Positions 32,150-44,300 of a stretch of 64,000 nt of DNA are shown here, in pieces. The stretch covers positions 45,832,333 through 45,896,332 of the forward strand of contig OX419756.1 of assembly GCA_948567375.1 (NCBI GenBank), written 5' to 3'. The stretch comes from Lunularia cruciata (taxonomy: Eukaryota; Streptophyta; Marchantiopsida; Lunulariales; Lunulariaceae). The notes under the pieces are model-generated. The model was given only the letters and a program-made list of their open reading frames with translations, searched no databases and was not told the origin of the DNA. Position numbers and translations under genes: made by a program. The first letter of the stretch is position 1; every line of letters begins with the position of its first letter.

Positions 32150-33480
32150 AGTATGTAGTTAAAGGGTTTACCATAATATAAAATATTTTAAATTTAAAAA
32201 AATCCCTTATTGCACATCTATAACTTTATGTCTTTCATTTGAGACCTTTCCCAATGAAAATAAACAAAAAATATCAAAGAGGAGTTAATTGTAATAGAAA
32301 TGACTTTGCGTATTAGTATAATAAGGAGGCTTCTATGCTCTTTTTTTAGGTATTTGGACATATATAAGCTAACATAGATAGTCCATTTATTGAAAAGCAT
32401 CCCTAAAGAAGCATTGCCTTAGCTTGAATTGTAAAAACACATCTAAGACTTTTAAAGCGATTGAATCATTGGAACATTTGAACATCTTAAAAAATTTCCA
32501 AACTCTTTAATCTTGATATTGACACTCTTATTTCATCTCCTACATATCAAAGAAAAGTTTGGATGGTGACAATGAACTAGATAACTAAAAGCTGTCTAAC
32601 ATCTCTTATCATATTCTATGACATCAAATATATTGATTTGATGATGAAATATCAAACATCTATGGGTTAAAACTAAGGTACTGGTATACTGAAACGTTAA
32701 TTCTTAATTGAAGACTCTAAATGTTAAAATCACTAGTTCCTTTACCTCTAGAAAATTTACGATCTAATTTAATCACTTACATGATCTAATTTAAGATAAA
32801 AAACTGAAGTTATTTGTTAAGTGTACAAGGTGCGTATATCTAAAGAGGCTTTTGAGTGATCAAAGTGATAAAGAATTTGGTACGTTAACGGTAGATTGTG
32901 AGTTTGAAAAGTTTGGTTCATTTTTCATATTGATGATTTACCTTACTTGTGGTAGTAAGACTTCATAGATGTCTTGTCTTCAAAGTTTCTCGATTTATTG
33001 GTTTGAAGTTGGAAAATAACTTGTTCGTTGAAATAGTATCGAATGTTATGTATTCTACTTAAAGTCTGATCTATGGCTCTGTTATTGACATACCTCTGTT
33101 ACCTTAGCTTAGAGTTATACAACATGGTAACTTACGTACCCCTAATAGTCAATAAGAATGCCCTACTGTAGTGTAGAGTAGTAGTTCAGGTGCACACTAT
33201 ATATCTTTCTAGCTATTATGTAATCTATGGAAGAGTTTTTAATATTCCAGATAATGACGTTTGCACGAATATATTATGCCTTTCCTAGCATGATAAGGGA
33301 AGCCAACACGCGCCAGAATGTACTTTTGAAGGTTTTATAGGCTGCTTAAATCTTTATGTGAAATGCATAATTCCATTGTCTAATCAAGGTACATAATCAG
33401 TCAGCATTTTTCAAAAGCGCGAAGGTCATCACCAGATCTCCACTAGATGCATTGTAATAGTGCAGATTAAGATAAACAGT
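32150..33480. other. AT-rich intergenic stretch
   Basis: I see no gene, RNA or repeat that I can define between the Helitron debris and the small dispersed repeat at 33481. Confidence 0.4.
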
Positions 33481-33573
33481 GAGAAAAAGCGACCACGTAG
33501 AACACATGAAGGAAGGATGGAAATATATGGGAATACTCCATCAAGCCGTACAAGGGAGAGACAAAAAGAGGAA
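33481..33573 (+). repeat. Dispersed repeat R, single arm (copy 1)
   Basis: It shares the core gcgaccacgtag...aaggatgg...atcaagccgtacaagggaga with copies near 52655, 53547 and 63131. It is flanked by agattaagataaacagt at about 33464-33480 and 33576-33592, which could be a target duplication. Confidence 0.55.
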
Positions 33574-33985
33574 GATTAAGATAAACAGTACAGAGAGAGG
33601 AGATACGATAAGATAAACAGTTGGTTTGCCACATAGAAATCCATCATAAACAACTGTTGCCAGCTTTTAAGACACCACATTAGATGCCTCCTGTGTAAAT
33701 TAATCCGTTCCAGGAGTTGGCGGTGTGCGTGAGCTCTTCAAATGTGTGGTGCTTCAGCAGATAAATGTGGTACAGTCTCCTGTCTAATCTAGCATAGAGT
33801 AGCGGTTGGGAGGACGACATGAACCAGAATCATATCCATTGTCATTCGATAAAGGAAGGGTGGCTGGCTACTGTTGTGTTCTAACCAAGTGGGTACTGCT
33901 AGGTCTAGACATCAAACAAGGGTGGACAGTTCGAAACTCGCAGATAGATTCGAAGCAGAAGAGTACAGTAGAGAAGGAGTGACTC

Positions 33986-36900
33986 ATGGCCATGGGCAGG
34001 GCTGTGACTTTGGCAGCTTGCCCGTGTCAAAGGGAACTGTCGATCGTCCAGCAGCAGCAGCATTGTGCAGTTAGACGGTACTCTTCTTCTTCGCAGGCTT
34101 TTGGAGGAACATCGGTGGAGCTGGGTTCCAGAATTCTGAGTTTAATTCTGTCTGGGAAAAGTAGATTGGAGAGAAGAAAACCGAGTGGAGAATGTTTTCA
34201 GCTGTGGGTGGCTGCGGATTCGAAGAGCTGGGAAACAGAGGAGGCGAGATGGGTGAGGGAAGAACAGAGATGGGTGAGAGAGGAGCAGAGATGGGTGCGA
34301 GAGGAAGCGAGATGGTTAGCGGAGAAGCGGGCTTTGCAGGCAGAATCGGCAATTTTGAAGAACCAAGTTGCGGTTATGAGAGTGCAGCTGGAGGAGCTTC
34401 GCTCGCAGGTCCAACAGGAGGAGGTAACAGATGTGTCACTTAGAAACCTAGTGGCAGGAATGAAGACTCTTCTTCAGGCTTTGAATGCTCCCGGTTCGGG
34501 GGACTCTGTTTTAAGTTTGGGGGATAAGGACAAACGTAGTAGCGTGAAGCAAATAACAACTCCTTCTGCTGCCTCTGTTGAAGAACCAACACCCGAGGTG
34601 AAGCCAGTTATTGAAATTAACTCCCTCAATTCTCTGGGTACTGCTGCGGTTGTGACTGTCAAGGAGATACCGGTTGATCCCAATTCAATGGCAGCTGCTG
34701 CGTCCAGCAAGGCCAATTCCACCCCTCAATTGGTGAATCCAGCAGCATACCCAGCTTCCACCAAGAAGTCAAGAGCTCTAAAGACAGGAATGGATGGAGA
34801 TGATGTGAAAGAGCTGCAGGTGTGGAAGGAGCGGTCCTTTTCTTGCATTTACGCTTGAAGGCGAGTCTCGCTATATTCAGAGGCTCGTAGAGTGGATAGA
34901 TTGCTGTGTTTCGTGTCCTATTGCGTTGAAGATTTGTTGCTTATGGCTGTGTCTAGTAATATGAAAAAGCACTAAGGAGGGACATGTCTGTTCATACTTT
35001 TTCTTCTTCTTCCTCAGTAGAGGAACTTCTCAGCTTCAATGAGTAGGCATATTGTTGATTCTGTCGAAGTTTGACATTTAATTCCACATAGAAATTTTCT
35101 TCTGCAGGAAGCCTTGTCCAAATTGGGGTTTTACTCCGGTGAGGAAGAGATTGAGTTTTCCATGTTCTCCGATGGCACTGAAAGTGCTGTCAAAACCTGG
35201 CAGGTGAATATTACAAAGTTCATGAACAAGCTCCTCTAGCTTTTACTTTGCTGGAACGCCGGACAAGGTTGTGGGAACATATTTATGTTAAAAGGTTCCT
35301 TACATAAACCCTCCAATTCATGCTCTTTACGCAATTGTGTGGATCGCAGGCAACAATTGGTGTCTCTGAAGATGGTCTGGTAACTCCACAATTGTTGGCG
35401 ATCCTACTCGGCGGTAACGCTGAGGAGAGTGAGCCAGAGAAGGAATTACCAGCGACTCCAAAGGCAAAGGATGTTACGACACCCAAGACGAGAACTCCAG
35501 CCGTGGTACTGATAGGCCGTCTTGCATGTTTTAATGGGCAGAAACCGGAGTTTATCGCGTTGCGAGAATTTCTTCGCAATTCTTCAATACCATATAGAGT
35601 TGTTCAATATATTCTCATCAAGAACTATCATCAAGTCTTCCAGCAAAAGTATAAATGAATGGGGATGGAATTTGGATAGAGGAATTTATATTGCTTTTTT
35701 GCGAGGGAGATGGAATTCTTCCAAAACTTCAACTAGATTCTGGTGATTGTTCTTGCCCGATCGTGCTGTAGGAAGGGTCAGGCTTGACTTGTGAGCAGAG
35801 TCCTCTACAATTGAGGGGTTTACTGAGTTCTGTACCTTAGTTGTTTCGTCCGTTTTAGAAAGAGCTTTCCTGGAGCTCCTCGAGGGTGTCAGAATGCTCG
35901 GGATATTTAGCAACTAAAAGATAATCGCTTTTGCACTATGGCAGTCCAGCTTTGGACATCAAACAGTTCAGAATCAGCCATTGTTGTTGATGATGCTGCT
36001 CACTTTGGTTCTTGTTTAGGCCAAGGTGGTACCTCCAAGACAAGAGGTTGCAGCCACTCGTTCTTCGAGAGAGATTGATAGGTACGAGCGTACGAATGCT
36101 GAGGACACTCTTGGTTCACAAAGGCGAGTATACCTCTTAGGCGAAAATCGATGGGAGGAACCTGGTCGCCTTACAATAAAGTCAGAAAAAGTTCAGAATG
36201 GGAAATCTAGCGGCATGAAGCTAGTAACTGAGAATTGCTTCTCATGCAGAGGTGTCGGTACGATGTTGTGCACCGGTATGTTGCTTGGCCTTATATGTTT
36301 CGCTATCGATGATTGAGGTTGCTTTGTGATTCATGCCCAGGCCTCGTAATTAATTCAAGTAAATTTTTGTTTCTGTAAATCATGATTTCCTATACATTTT
36401 CCTGTAAAAAGTCCCTTGTGGTTTTCAGCATTAGTTAGGATGTATAGAGCAGTTTTTAATATGAAAAGGATAAGAACGGTGACTACCACTGAAGTCTCAA
36501 TAATATTATGTAGATATCGCTGATTGGAAAGAACCACCGCAGATTTGTCCTTAGATAACTAACATGAAAGTGAGATGTGAGGCCAAAGTTTCAAGGGTGC
36601 CGCAGATGAATTTCACTACGAGGTTTGTATAGGTGGGGGACCAGAGCTGCCGCTTTAGCACTTAGAGTCCTAAGATGTCCTTGGTCGCGTGACTAGTTGT
36701 CGTAGAGCTTATCAAGTTCTATTGTTCAGTGGGATAGGTGTATCACACTGTGGACTTAGTTAAAGTCGTCCTTTACGTCGTGGTTTCAGAATCATGTGAA
36801 ACTGTCTTTCTGGAGTATTTCTGTCAAGTGTAGACCCAAGCATATTATCAACCTGGGTCAAGCGAAAAGCTCCTATCCATAGTCTCTCTCGGAGTAGTTG

Positions 36901-37419
36901 ACCAAAATATGTCCTCATTGCAACCTAATTTGAGTTATCTTCGAAATTGTTCTACCTTCGTCGGGGAAATATTGGATGTTGTATTTACCCAAGTATTGAA
37001 TTATCGACTTGCTATGCAGACTGTGAAGGAACAGGTGATCTCAATGTCGAGGAACAGGTATTCCCAGCTTCACTTATTTTTACTTACATACTTGATTACT
37101 GGCGTTTGACTTTATCAAGACCTGCTGTCTGCTCTACTGGCTATATTGTGTACATTTCGTGCAACTTGCGCTTTATATCAAGTCACGTAAAACTTATGTA
37201 GTCTGTTTTGCCAATTTAGAAGTCCGTTGACTTAGAGAGGGAAGAACGCTGTTAGTGGCTGGTTAGAGACCATCTAATTTGTGGGTACAAACTTACTTTT
37301 GGTTGCTGCAGTTCTTGGAATGGGTAGGAGATGAGGCGAAGTGTCCATATTGTGATGGCGTAGGGGCTGTCCCGTGCGATGTTTGCGATGGAACGGGAAG
37401 CCAAGAAATAAAAAAGTAG
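33986..37419 (+). CDS. PTAC5: pTAC5-like plastid nucleoid protein (peptidoglycan-binding-like domain plus DnaJ-type zinc finger)
   Basis: Six exons with GT-AG borders: 33986-34819, 35108-35203, 35350-35505, 36020-36275, 37020-37057 and 37312-37419, giving about 495 residues. The end of exon 3 is the least certain border. The Ser-rich N-terminus looks like a transit peptide. Then come tandem RWVREEQ units forming a coiled coil (about residues 85-140), a low-complexity linker, a peptidoglycan-binding-like domain (DGDDVKELQ, EALSKLGFYSGEEEIEFS, TESAVKTWQ, SEDGLVTPQLL), the motif VYLLGENRWEEPGRL, and four CxxCxGxG zinc motifs (CFSCRGVG, CTDCEGTG, CPYCDGVG, CDVCDGTG). This order is that of Arabidopsis pTAC5, a plastid transcriptionally-active-chromosome protein reported to work with HSP21 in supporting plastid transcription under heat. 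It is somewhat longer than the Arabidopsis protein. No breaks are seen. Confidence 0.88.
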
Positions 37420-40132
37420 TCAATTCAGGCGGATGAAGACAACCGTCTGACCGAGTCCAAGGGTATATAAGTTACGGTTTTTAATAAAATATGTATATCT
37501 TCAGGCTGACCCCGATATTATGCGAACAAATTGTTTCGCTTTAGGGTCCCCTTAGTTGCAAAATGAACGCGAACTCGATACTCGGTCAATCCTGTTGTTG
37601 TCTCAAGTCGTGTGTAAATGATATGAAACAGTAGGCATCATGATCCAATCTGCTTACCGAGTCAAAGTCTTGTCATTGGAATCTCGCAACCTAATGGGTT
37701 ATAAAAGGATGATTGTGTGAAATCTGGATTGCAGGAACACCTTGTTCGTGAAGATCAATTTTGTATGCTTTTTGATCATTATCCTGAAATGAGACCTTTT
37801 CCTGGAACTTGAAGGAAGCCCATATTCTCTTCATCGAACCACTCGACTCACTATTCCAAATCTTAGTACCTGGTCAGGATAGTAGCCAATTGTCTCTAGG
37901 GTTATACCTATGGATGTGTCGTACTATGTCGTAGTTGTGGTTTACTTACTGTTCTCTAAGTTACCTATACACGCAATAAGGTTGAATGTTTCGGTGTGCA
38001 TGAAAAGAGTGGTTGAACTCAATGTACCTACTACATGTTGCGGTGTATCATCACCAGTAATAGGAAGGAATTTTTGCCTTGCAAACACTGTCTCTGAGAT
38101 GAATCTCATGAACACCTTCTATGACTGAGTGGTCCTGTGTTAGTACGGAGGTTGTCTGACCGTTTCAGGAATAGACCAGTCGTTCTTCATATTCTCGCTT
38201 TTGTGCCTTTCAGTTGGGAAGCTGAACAGTCTGTGACGCAAAGCCCATTGCTGCCACAGGTTGTCTCATGGCTGAGTCTTCACTGCACAAAGGATACTCC
38301 ACAAACTGTGCTTTATACTAAAACTCAGGGTGACAGAAGGTAGTCCACTGCTGTTTCTCTCGAGTCACGCGTAATACATGTCGGATAAACTGCCGGCACA
38401 AACAGTGTCTTGACCCTAATCTAGTGAGAGGATATATTCTGGGTCATTCAACCCAGTATGATACCAGAGGAGGTTCAGATTCACGTGAATCAAACACCCA
38501 AAGCCAAGGACGAACTTTAATTGAAGGATTTAGTGAAATAGGAAGTCACAAACATGCTTTCTTCTGTTTAGAGCGAATCCAGACAGATCTTCAAAGGTGG
38601 GTGGTGATACTGCTAACATTGCAGTAGTATCCAGACATTCCTTGTGTTTAGAAAATCATATTGAATTACAGTAATGTAGCCTTTAGCAAGTACACCCGAT
38701 CCAGATCGGAAATCGCGCCTCCTCTGGAAGGCTCTCCGGCTACCACCCTACGATAGCTGTCACATTCGATGACCAACCAACTTGACCGTTCCCCCTCTTG
38801 AAGATTCGTTTGCATCGAAATGTAGCTTCGATGGAATGGTTGTTGATAGGTCGCTTGCGGGATGAAGGTAGACGACAACGCCTAGATGTTTTCAACATGT
38901 CACCCCGGGTTGTGACCTTGCACCCAGCTGTAGCCGGGAAAAAGAAAAAGAAAAGTAGATTTGTGATTATTCTATGAAAATATTCTCAAACCGTATATCC
39001 TCTACATGAACGTTGTCGGGTTGGTCTGCCTTTCGCGCTTCGGATGAGGTGGACTTAGCAAAATGCCGTTTGTCAATCACAGGAGGTGATATTTTCCATT
39101 ACCTCACTAGCTCTCCTCTGGAGCTTCACTGAGCGGTCAGCTGAAACTTTTATGTACATAGCCTAAATCAGAAGACCTTGACCTGTCCCTCACTCAGACT
39201 TTGGTCGATGCGGAATAGCAGCACAGAAGTTCCATCATGAATGAATTCCAGTCCCACCTGTGCAGAGTGCAGCATAAACTCCGAAGTCGAAAGCAAACAA
39301 GAGTATACTGTCGCTCTCGATTTCACAGGCGAGCGACACAGACTCTTCTGTTAATCTCACCCGCTCTCGATCGAACGACTAAACCATAGGTGCAAGCCCA
39401 ACCAAAGTCATTCGCAGGTGCATCCGTCCCATAAACTTCGTTAACCCTACCTGAAAAGATCCTCCTGGGGCAGTTGAACTATCAATTTCAGTCCGAGCCT
39501 TAGCCCGAAAGTCTACAACTTATCGAGGGAGGTTCTCTTCATGTCCACAAGCATTCAACTAGGCTAGATTGTTTCTGACGTCCTCATGTTATGAAGTCCG
39601 TTAAGCGAAATCGGAAAGAAGACCGGACAAACCCATCATGTCGGAAAGGTAAGAATGTACTGAAGCACTGAAAAGTGCAGACAAGACAGCAGCCAAGTAG
39701 CACAACTATTCAACGCTCTCGACGGCTGCTGTTGCTGCTTATCGTTATCTACATGATTTGAAATGCAGTATCAAGTATCAACTTGCCACGTGCTTCCTGG
39801 ATCTGTGGTGTTGCTCGAGAGGAACTCAAAAGTGATTCATCTGCTGATTATAGCGATGCCATCTGGCTGGCAAGCGAGACATGTGCATGGGTGACCTCCT
39901 CATCTCACTTTCAGTGAAGTCTTTGATCCAGTGCTACGGGAGTGTTGATGTCCAGTCTCAACCTGTTCTCCTAAACTTCGTTGTAAACTCTGGATTTTGA
40001 TCGGCTGGTGCTGCTTCCTCTTAAAATTACATTCCCTGGTGTCTTTGCTTATGTGCAGAATGATTTGGTTTGCGACTACCATCGCTTTTCAGGGAATTTA
40101 CACCTTCTAGAGTAGTTAACCAGGGCTAAATC
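37420..40132. other. Intergenic region between the pTAC5-like gene and the next gene
   Basis: Only short unsupported reading frames occur (for example 37910-38128 and 38424-38627). I recognise no domain or RNA gene. The last few hundred bases probably hold the promoter and 5' untranslated region of the gene at 40133. Confidence 0.4.
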
Positions 40133-41390
40133 ATGGCCTGCCTGGCCATGATTTCCCTGAAAATAGCAGTAGGTGGGATTTCAAATGGTTGCTCAATGAT
40201 AAAGAGGGCTTCGATAGTGGGCTATCTCAATGCTGGATCCAGAAGTTCAGGCCACAGGGTCTATGCAGTGTACTCGGACTGTGGTAAAAATTTGCTGAAA
40301 TTTCGTCGGGAGTTATCAGGAGATCGTTCAGTTCGTAGGCTCGATAGAGCTCAAGCCCTTTCAATTTCAAGCGGAGAACAGCCTGACAGTGATGGGTCCG
40401 AGCAGATGCTTTCTGAAACAGAGTCGGGAAAACTGTCTGACACGAAGGAACGCGCGACAGTGAGGTTGGAGAAGCAAGAACAGTATGAAGTGGAAGGGGT
40501 GGAGAAGACGGATATTATGATCGAAGAGTACCGGCTGGAGGAAACAGGGGAGCTGAAGAAAGTGAAGGTTTCTGTTGCTGGAACTTCACGTTCCCCAACG
40601 TTTGCTCAGAACGTTTCGTCCACCATCAAACCGCATCTGCAATCGCTGCTGGACAGCGTACAACATTTTTCTGTCAAGCAATTCATCCGAGATTTTGGAA
40701 AAAAGAAACCCGGACCTGAAGACATAGCTTTCAATCCTGTGGTTTATGATCCCAAAGGCGGAGTGTCTAACCTTACTCAGTGGACATCAACAGAACTTAC
40801 ACTGCAACATGCTCAGATGGCGAGAATTGCCAAAGACACTAAGTACCTAGTCTGGGCCTTTGGCTTGTTTGGAGTGGTGAGAATATTGGAAGCCATCGTC
40901 GTCACGTTCACAGCGAGGCCGTTTCACATCACAAAATTACTGGACGCTTCGAACGCTTTGGACCCTCTTACTGTAGCATTCTTAGCGAATGGAATGAGAA
41001 AACCAATGGTGGCCATGTTGGACGTCGATCCCACCAACCTTCAAGAGGTCAATCGCTTGAAAATGAAATTCTGGACAGAGCTTCATGCTTTCTACGAGCG
41101 CCAATGGAAAGTTGTAAGCAGTCGTTCTTCTTCTCCTTTCTTCACCTTCCATGCTCTCGTTCCTGCTCTCCACTGCTCACAGATGTTCGAGTGGCTAACT
41201 TCCCTCGATAAGGTTCTGATAATGGCTTGATTTGACTGCTCATGCGATTGCGCTTGCTGTTGTACAGATGGCAACCCTGGGAATTGCAAGATTGTTAAAT
41301 TTGATCGCAACACATTGGCCACCTGCTCAATTTGTCACGGGGAAGCTGAAGCTAGTGTGGGACATGATGATGGCATTGCCATTATTCTAG
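40133..41390 (+). CDS. Unrecognised protein, probably plastid-targeted, with a membrane segment
   Basis: Two exons, 40133-41113 and 41268-41390, are joined by a GT-AG intron (gtaagc at 41114, tacag at 41267), giving 367 residues. The N-terminus is rich in Ser, Arg and Ala and poor in acids (MACLAMISLKIAVGGISNGC), as in a chloroplast transit peptide. A charged, low-complexity stretch with many Glu and Lys follows (about residues 75-150). The C-terminal 170 residues look folded and conserved: FSVKQFIRDFGKKKPGPEDI, TELTLQHAQMARIAKDTKYL, a probable membrane helix YLVWAFGLFGVVRILEAIVV, and a helical tail ending TGKLKLVWDMMMALPLF. I do not recognise the family and assign no function. The in-frame splice and uninterrupted frame make a real gene likely. 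Confidence 0.72.
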
Positions 41391-44300
41391 ACGCATGTGC
41401 ATGTCCTTTCTGTACATGTTGGAAAATATTCATTTTAAATGTGAGTGTACTCGTCTTGGTATCGACCAGGTCTTCGTAATTGGATTTGGTCAAGTTGGCA
41501 GTTACAGAGCATTCATGTACAGATAACAATCGTCCAGCCAAGACCACTGCCCATGCGGACTGTGTATTTAGTGTTTATCAGTAGATCGAACAAGAACACA
41601 GAAACTTCTCCCTCTAGATTTCCACCCGCATATTACCCCTCTACTGCTCAGCAACTTGACTCCGATGTGTCGAAGGCACAGGTTCCTTCGAGATGTAAGA
41701 GGTACGGAGGATCATTTTGTCAGAACTTTGAGGTATAGGATCGTTAGAGAAGAGGCTTGCCGAAGCTTTAGTCTAAGAGCCTGAGTTTTGTAGTCTATGT
41801 ATCCAAATCCGGGAACTTAGACGTCTCGGTATTTCGTCGGTCTTGTTACAAGAGCTGGTGAAGAAAGAGCTTGTCGGTCTCTGAGTCCGACCGGTACGGT
41901 GGGTAGAGAGAGGTAAGGAAAATTTATGGTGGTAGGAGAGGAAGTTATGGTGGTGCAGTGGGTGAATGTACGATTTCTATCTGTCCACTCATTCCACTAG
42001 TTGGTTATGTGCTGCTGTAACTGGAATGTTTCAAGTGTAAATTGGCAATTGCCATCAACTTGCACTTCTATCATTTTTAAAGCTCCAGATAAAAAGAGGA
42101 AATAGTATTCTGCGTGAAGATGATTCAGCCCAGTGAAGATTAGAGTTTGTCAGCAATTTCCGGCTAGCTCCGACTAGGGTAGCCCACTTGGACGTTCAGA
42201 GGATAAGATACTCAAAGTTGGAGATCTCTACTTCCCTTGAGATTCAGACAACTTGATCTGGTTTCTTCTGTTAGCTGCGATTTCCCTCTCTCTCTCTCTC
42301 TCGTGCGCGCCGATATGTCGCCAATCTATGGAGGAATATTCGGAGACCACATGCGTACCTTCACTGCTTGACCGCATATTCCTCAATCATACAACTTTGG
42401 ACAAATCTACCTCCGAGTTTCTCTTACAATCTGCTGGACCCGATGAAGAAAAAGTGTTGGAATGTCACTTAGCGGATGCGTACACTGTTCAAGTCCTATA
42501 TGCATATGTTAAACTTCCCGTTTCTATTCTCCTTAGGTTTTCATCTGAATAAATCATGACCATATGCGAACAACCACCACCCGATTGCAAGATGTGATCT
42601 GTGGCACTGTGGCCACTCCATGTCCTAGAGGCTGTTTTCATAAGATGAGTTTCCAACTTAGTGAGATTAGGATTCTCCCGGGGCACTCTAGTGGGCTTGA
42701 TTATCCTTCATATATTTGAAGCATGCCAGTGGGACACCAAATTCTAGTTTCTGTTAAGTAATAGAAAAGTTTTCCATTGTAAGTGAAACTTACAATGGAG
42801 TGCTTCCACCACGTATTAGCAACTGGGTGGTATATGCAAGCAAAAACGCACTGCTAGAAAACATGAGTATCTACTTCCAGCACAACGTCGAGGATGGAAG
42901 TATGCAAGGTCCGGAATTCAAACAAACAACTGGTCCATTCGAACAACGGGGGTCTGTGCTAATTTACATCACTTATAAGTAGCTGCTCCAAGCAGGCAAA
43001 ATTGTCAAATAGAACATGGCTCTTGGAAGACCAGCAAGAAGCCCAACTTTCTGTTCTCAGAACTGAAGAAGAGGCGAAACAAATCACCATACACATAATC
43101 GCCGAAATTAAATGCATTAGTTCGTCAGCTTCGGTGGAGTTTGATTTGACTTCCTCAACAACTTCATGACAATGAAACCATTGCATAACAATGGGACCAT
43201 TGCGTGTCAATGATATATCATTTACAGTACTGGAAGCTGTCAGATGAACTTGGTGTATGGGATTCATGCACACTCAAAAGTTCCAAAGGTCAAGGAGGAA
43301 AATGAGAAGTGCGGAAATCATATGTTTTCTGCAAAAGTACAACTATGAAATCCAGCAAAAGGCCTATGTCTGTGACGTCCAGCCGGTACTGGATAACTAA
43401 AAGGAATCTCCGAATGACTTTGATCAAGCCGATGATCGTGAGGTAAGATCTAGATAGCTAGTTACACCTGGAGACCGAGTACATAATCATCAAACACGCG
43501 TGCAGGGAGTACTCTCGCCAGAATACAATGCAATCCCTTTCAGATACTATTAAATTCTGTTATCCGGAGTTGTTTGCAGATATCCATATTTGAGATGCTG
43601 AAAGAGATTTGATGTACAGGAGATCTGATTACACAACACGCCCTTGTAATTCAGGATATTATATTTGTGCTTTCAAGCTCTAGGAAGCTCTCAGGTCATC
43701 TTCGGTGGAGGTGCTATGTTTACTCATCTCTCTACGCACATTTCAACATCATCAGTGGCAGATAAATCATCATACTGACTGCAACTGAAGGCTGTTTAGG
43801 TTATGGGGTATCACCTGTTTGTGTATGTCTGATACCGCCAATTTTGAACAAGAAGTCTGCGTGTGAAGTTTTGACATTTCTAGAAAGAGACAAACTACCT
43901 TCGATATCAATGTCCAGGTCACTGAGTTGTTAACCATAAACTAGGAGAACAAGGAAAGTTGGCAAGAAAAGTTGAATGAGAAGTTTAGAAAAAATATTAG
44001 TTGAAAGGATTCACACAGCAGGAACCACAATGACAGAAGATCATGTAGTACGACGGGTATCTCAATCCCATTGCCCATGGAGTTGACCTTAGATGTGGAA
44101 TAGAAGTTTTGATCGGATCGGATTATTGTAGCTGATATAGGGCATCTATTGATCGCTGTGTCAATACAGCATACAGTATACTGGATTGTGTAATTAATTA
44201 CTCCAAGAAACATCATAGATCTCTCTTTACCGGAGCCCAAATTAGACCATAGTCTCTTTAAATTGGCTTTTAGCGAATTGTTGTTCCTGTCCCAAAAAGT

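Noticed and set aside
34071-34722. Overlapping frames on both strands in the pTAC5-like exon 1
   Set aside because: They are shadows of the repetitive RWVREEQ coding stretch.
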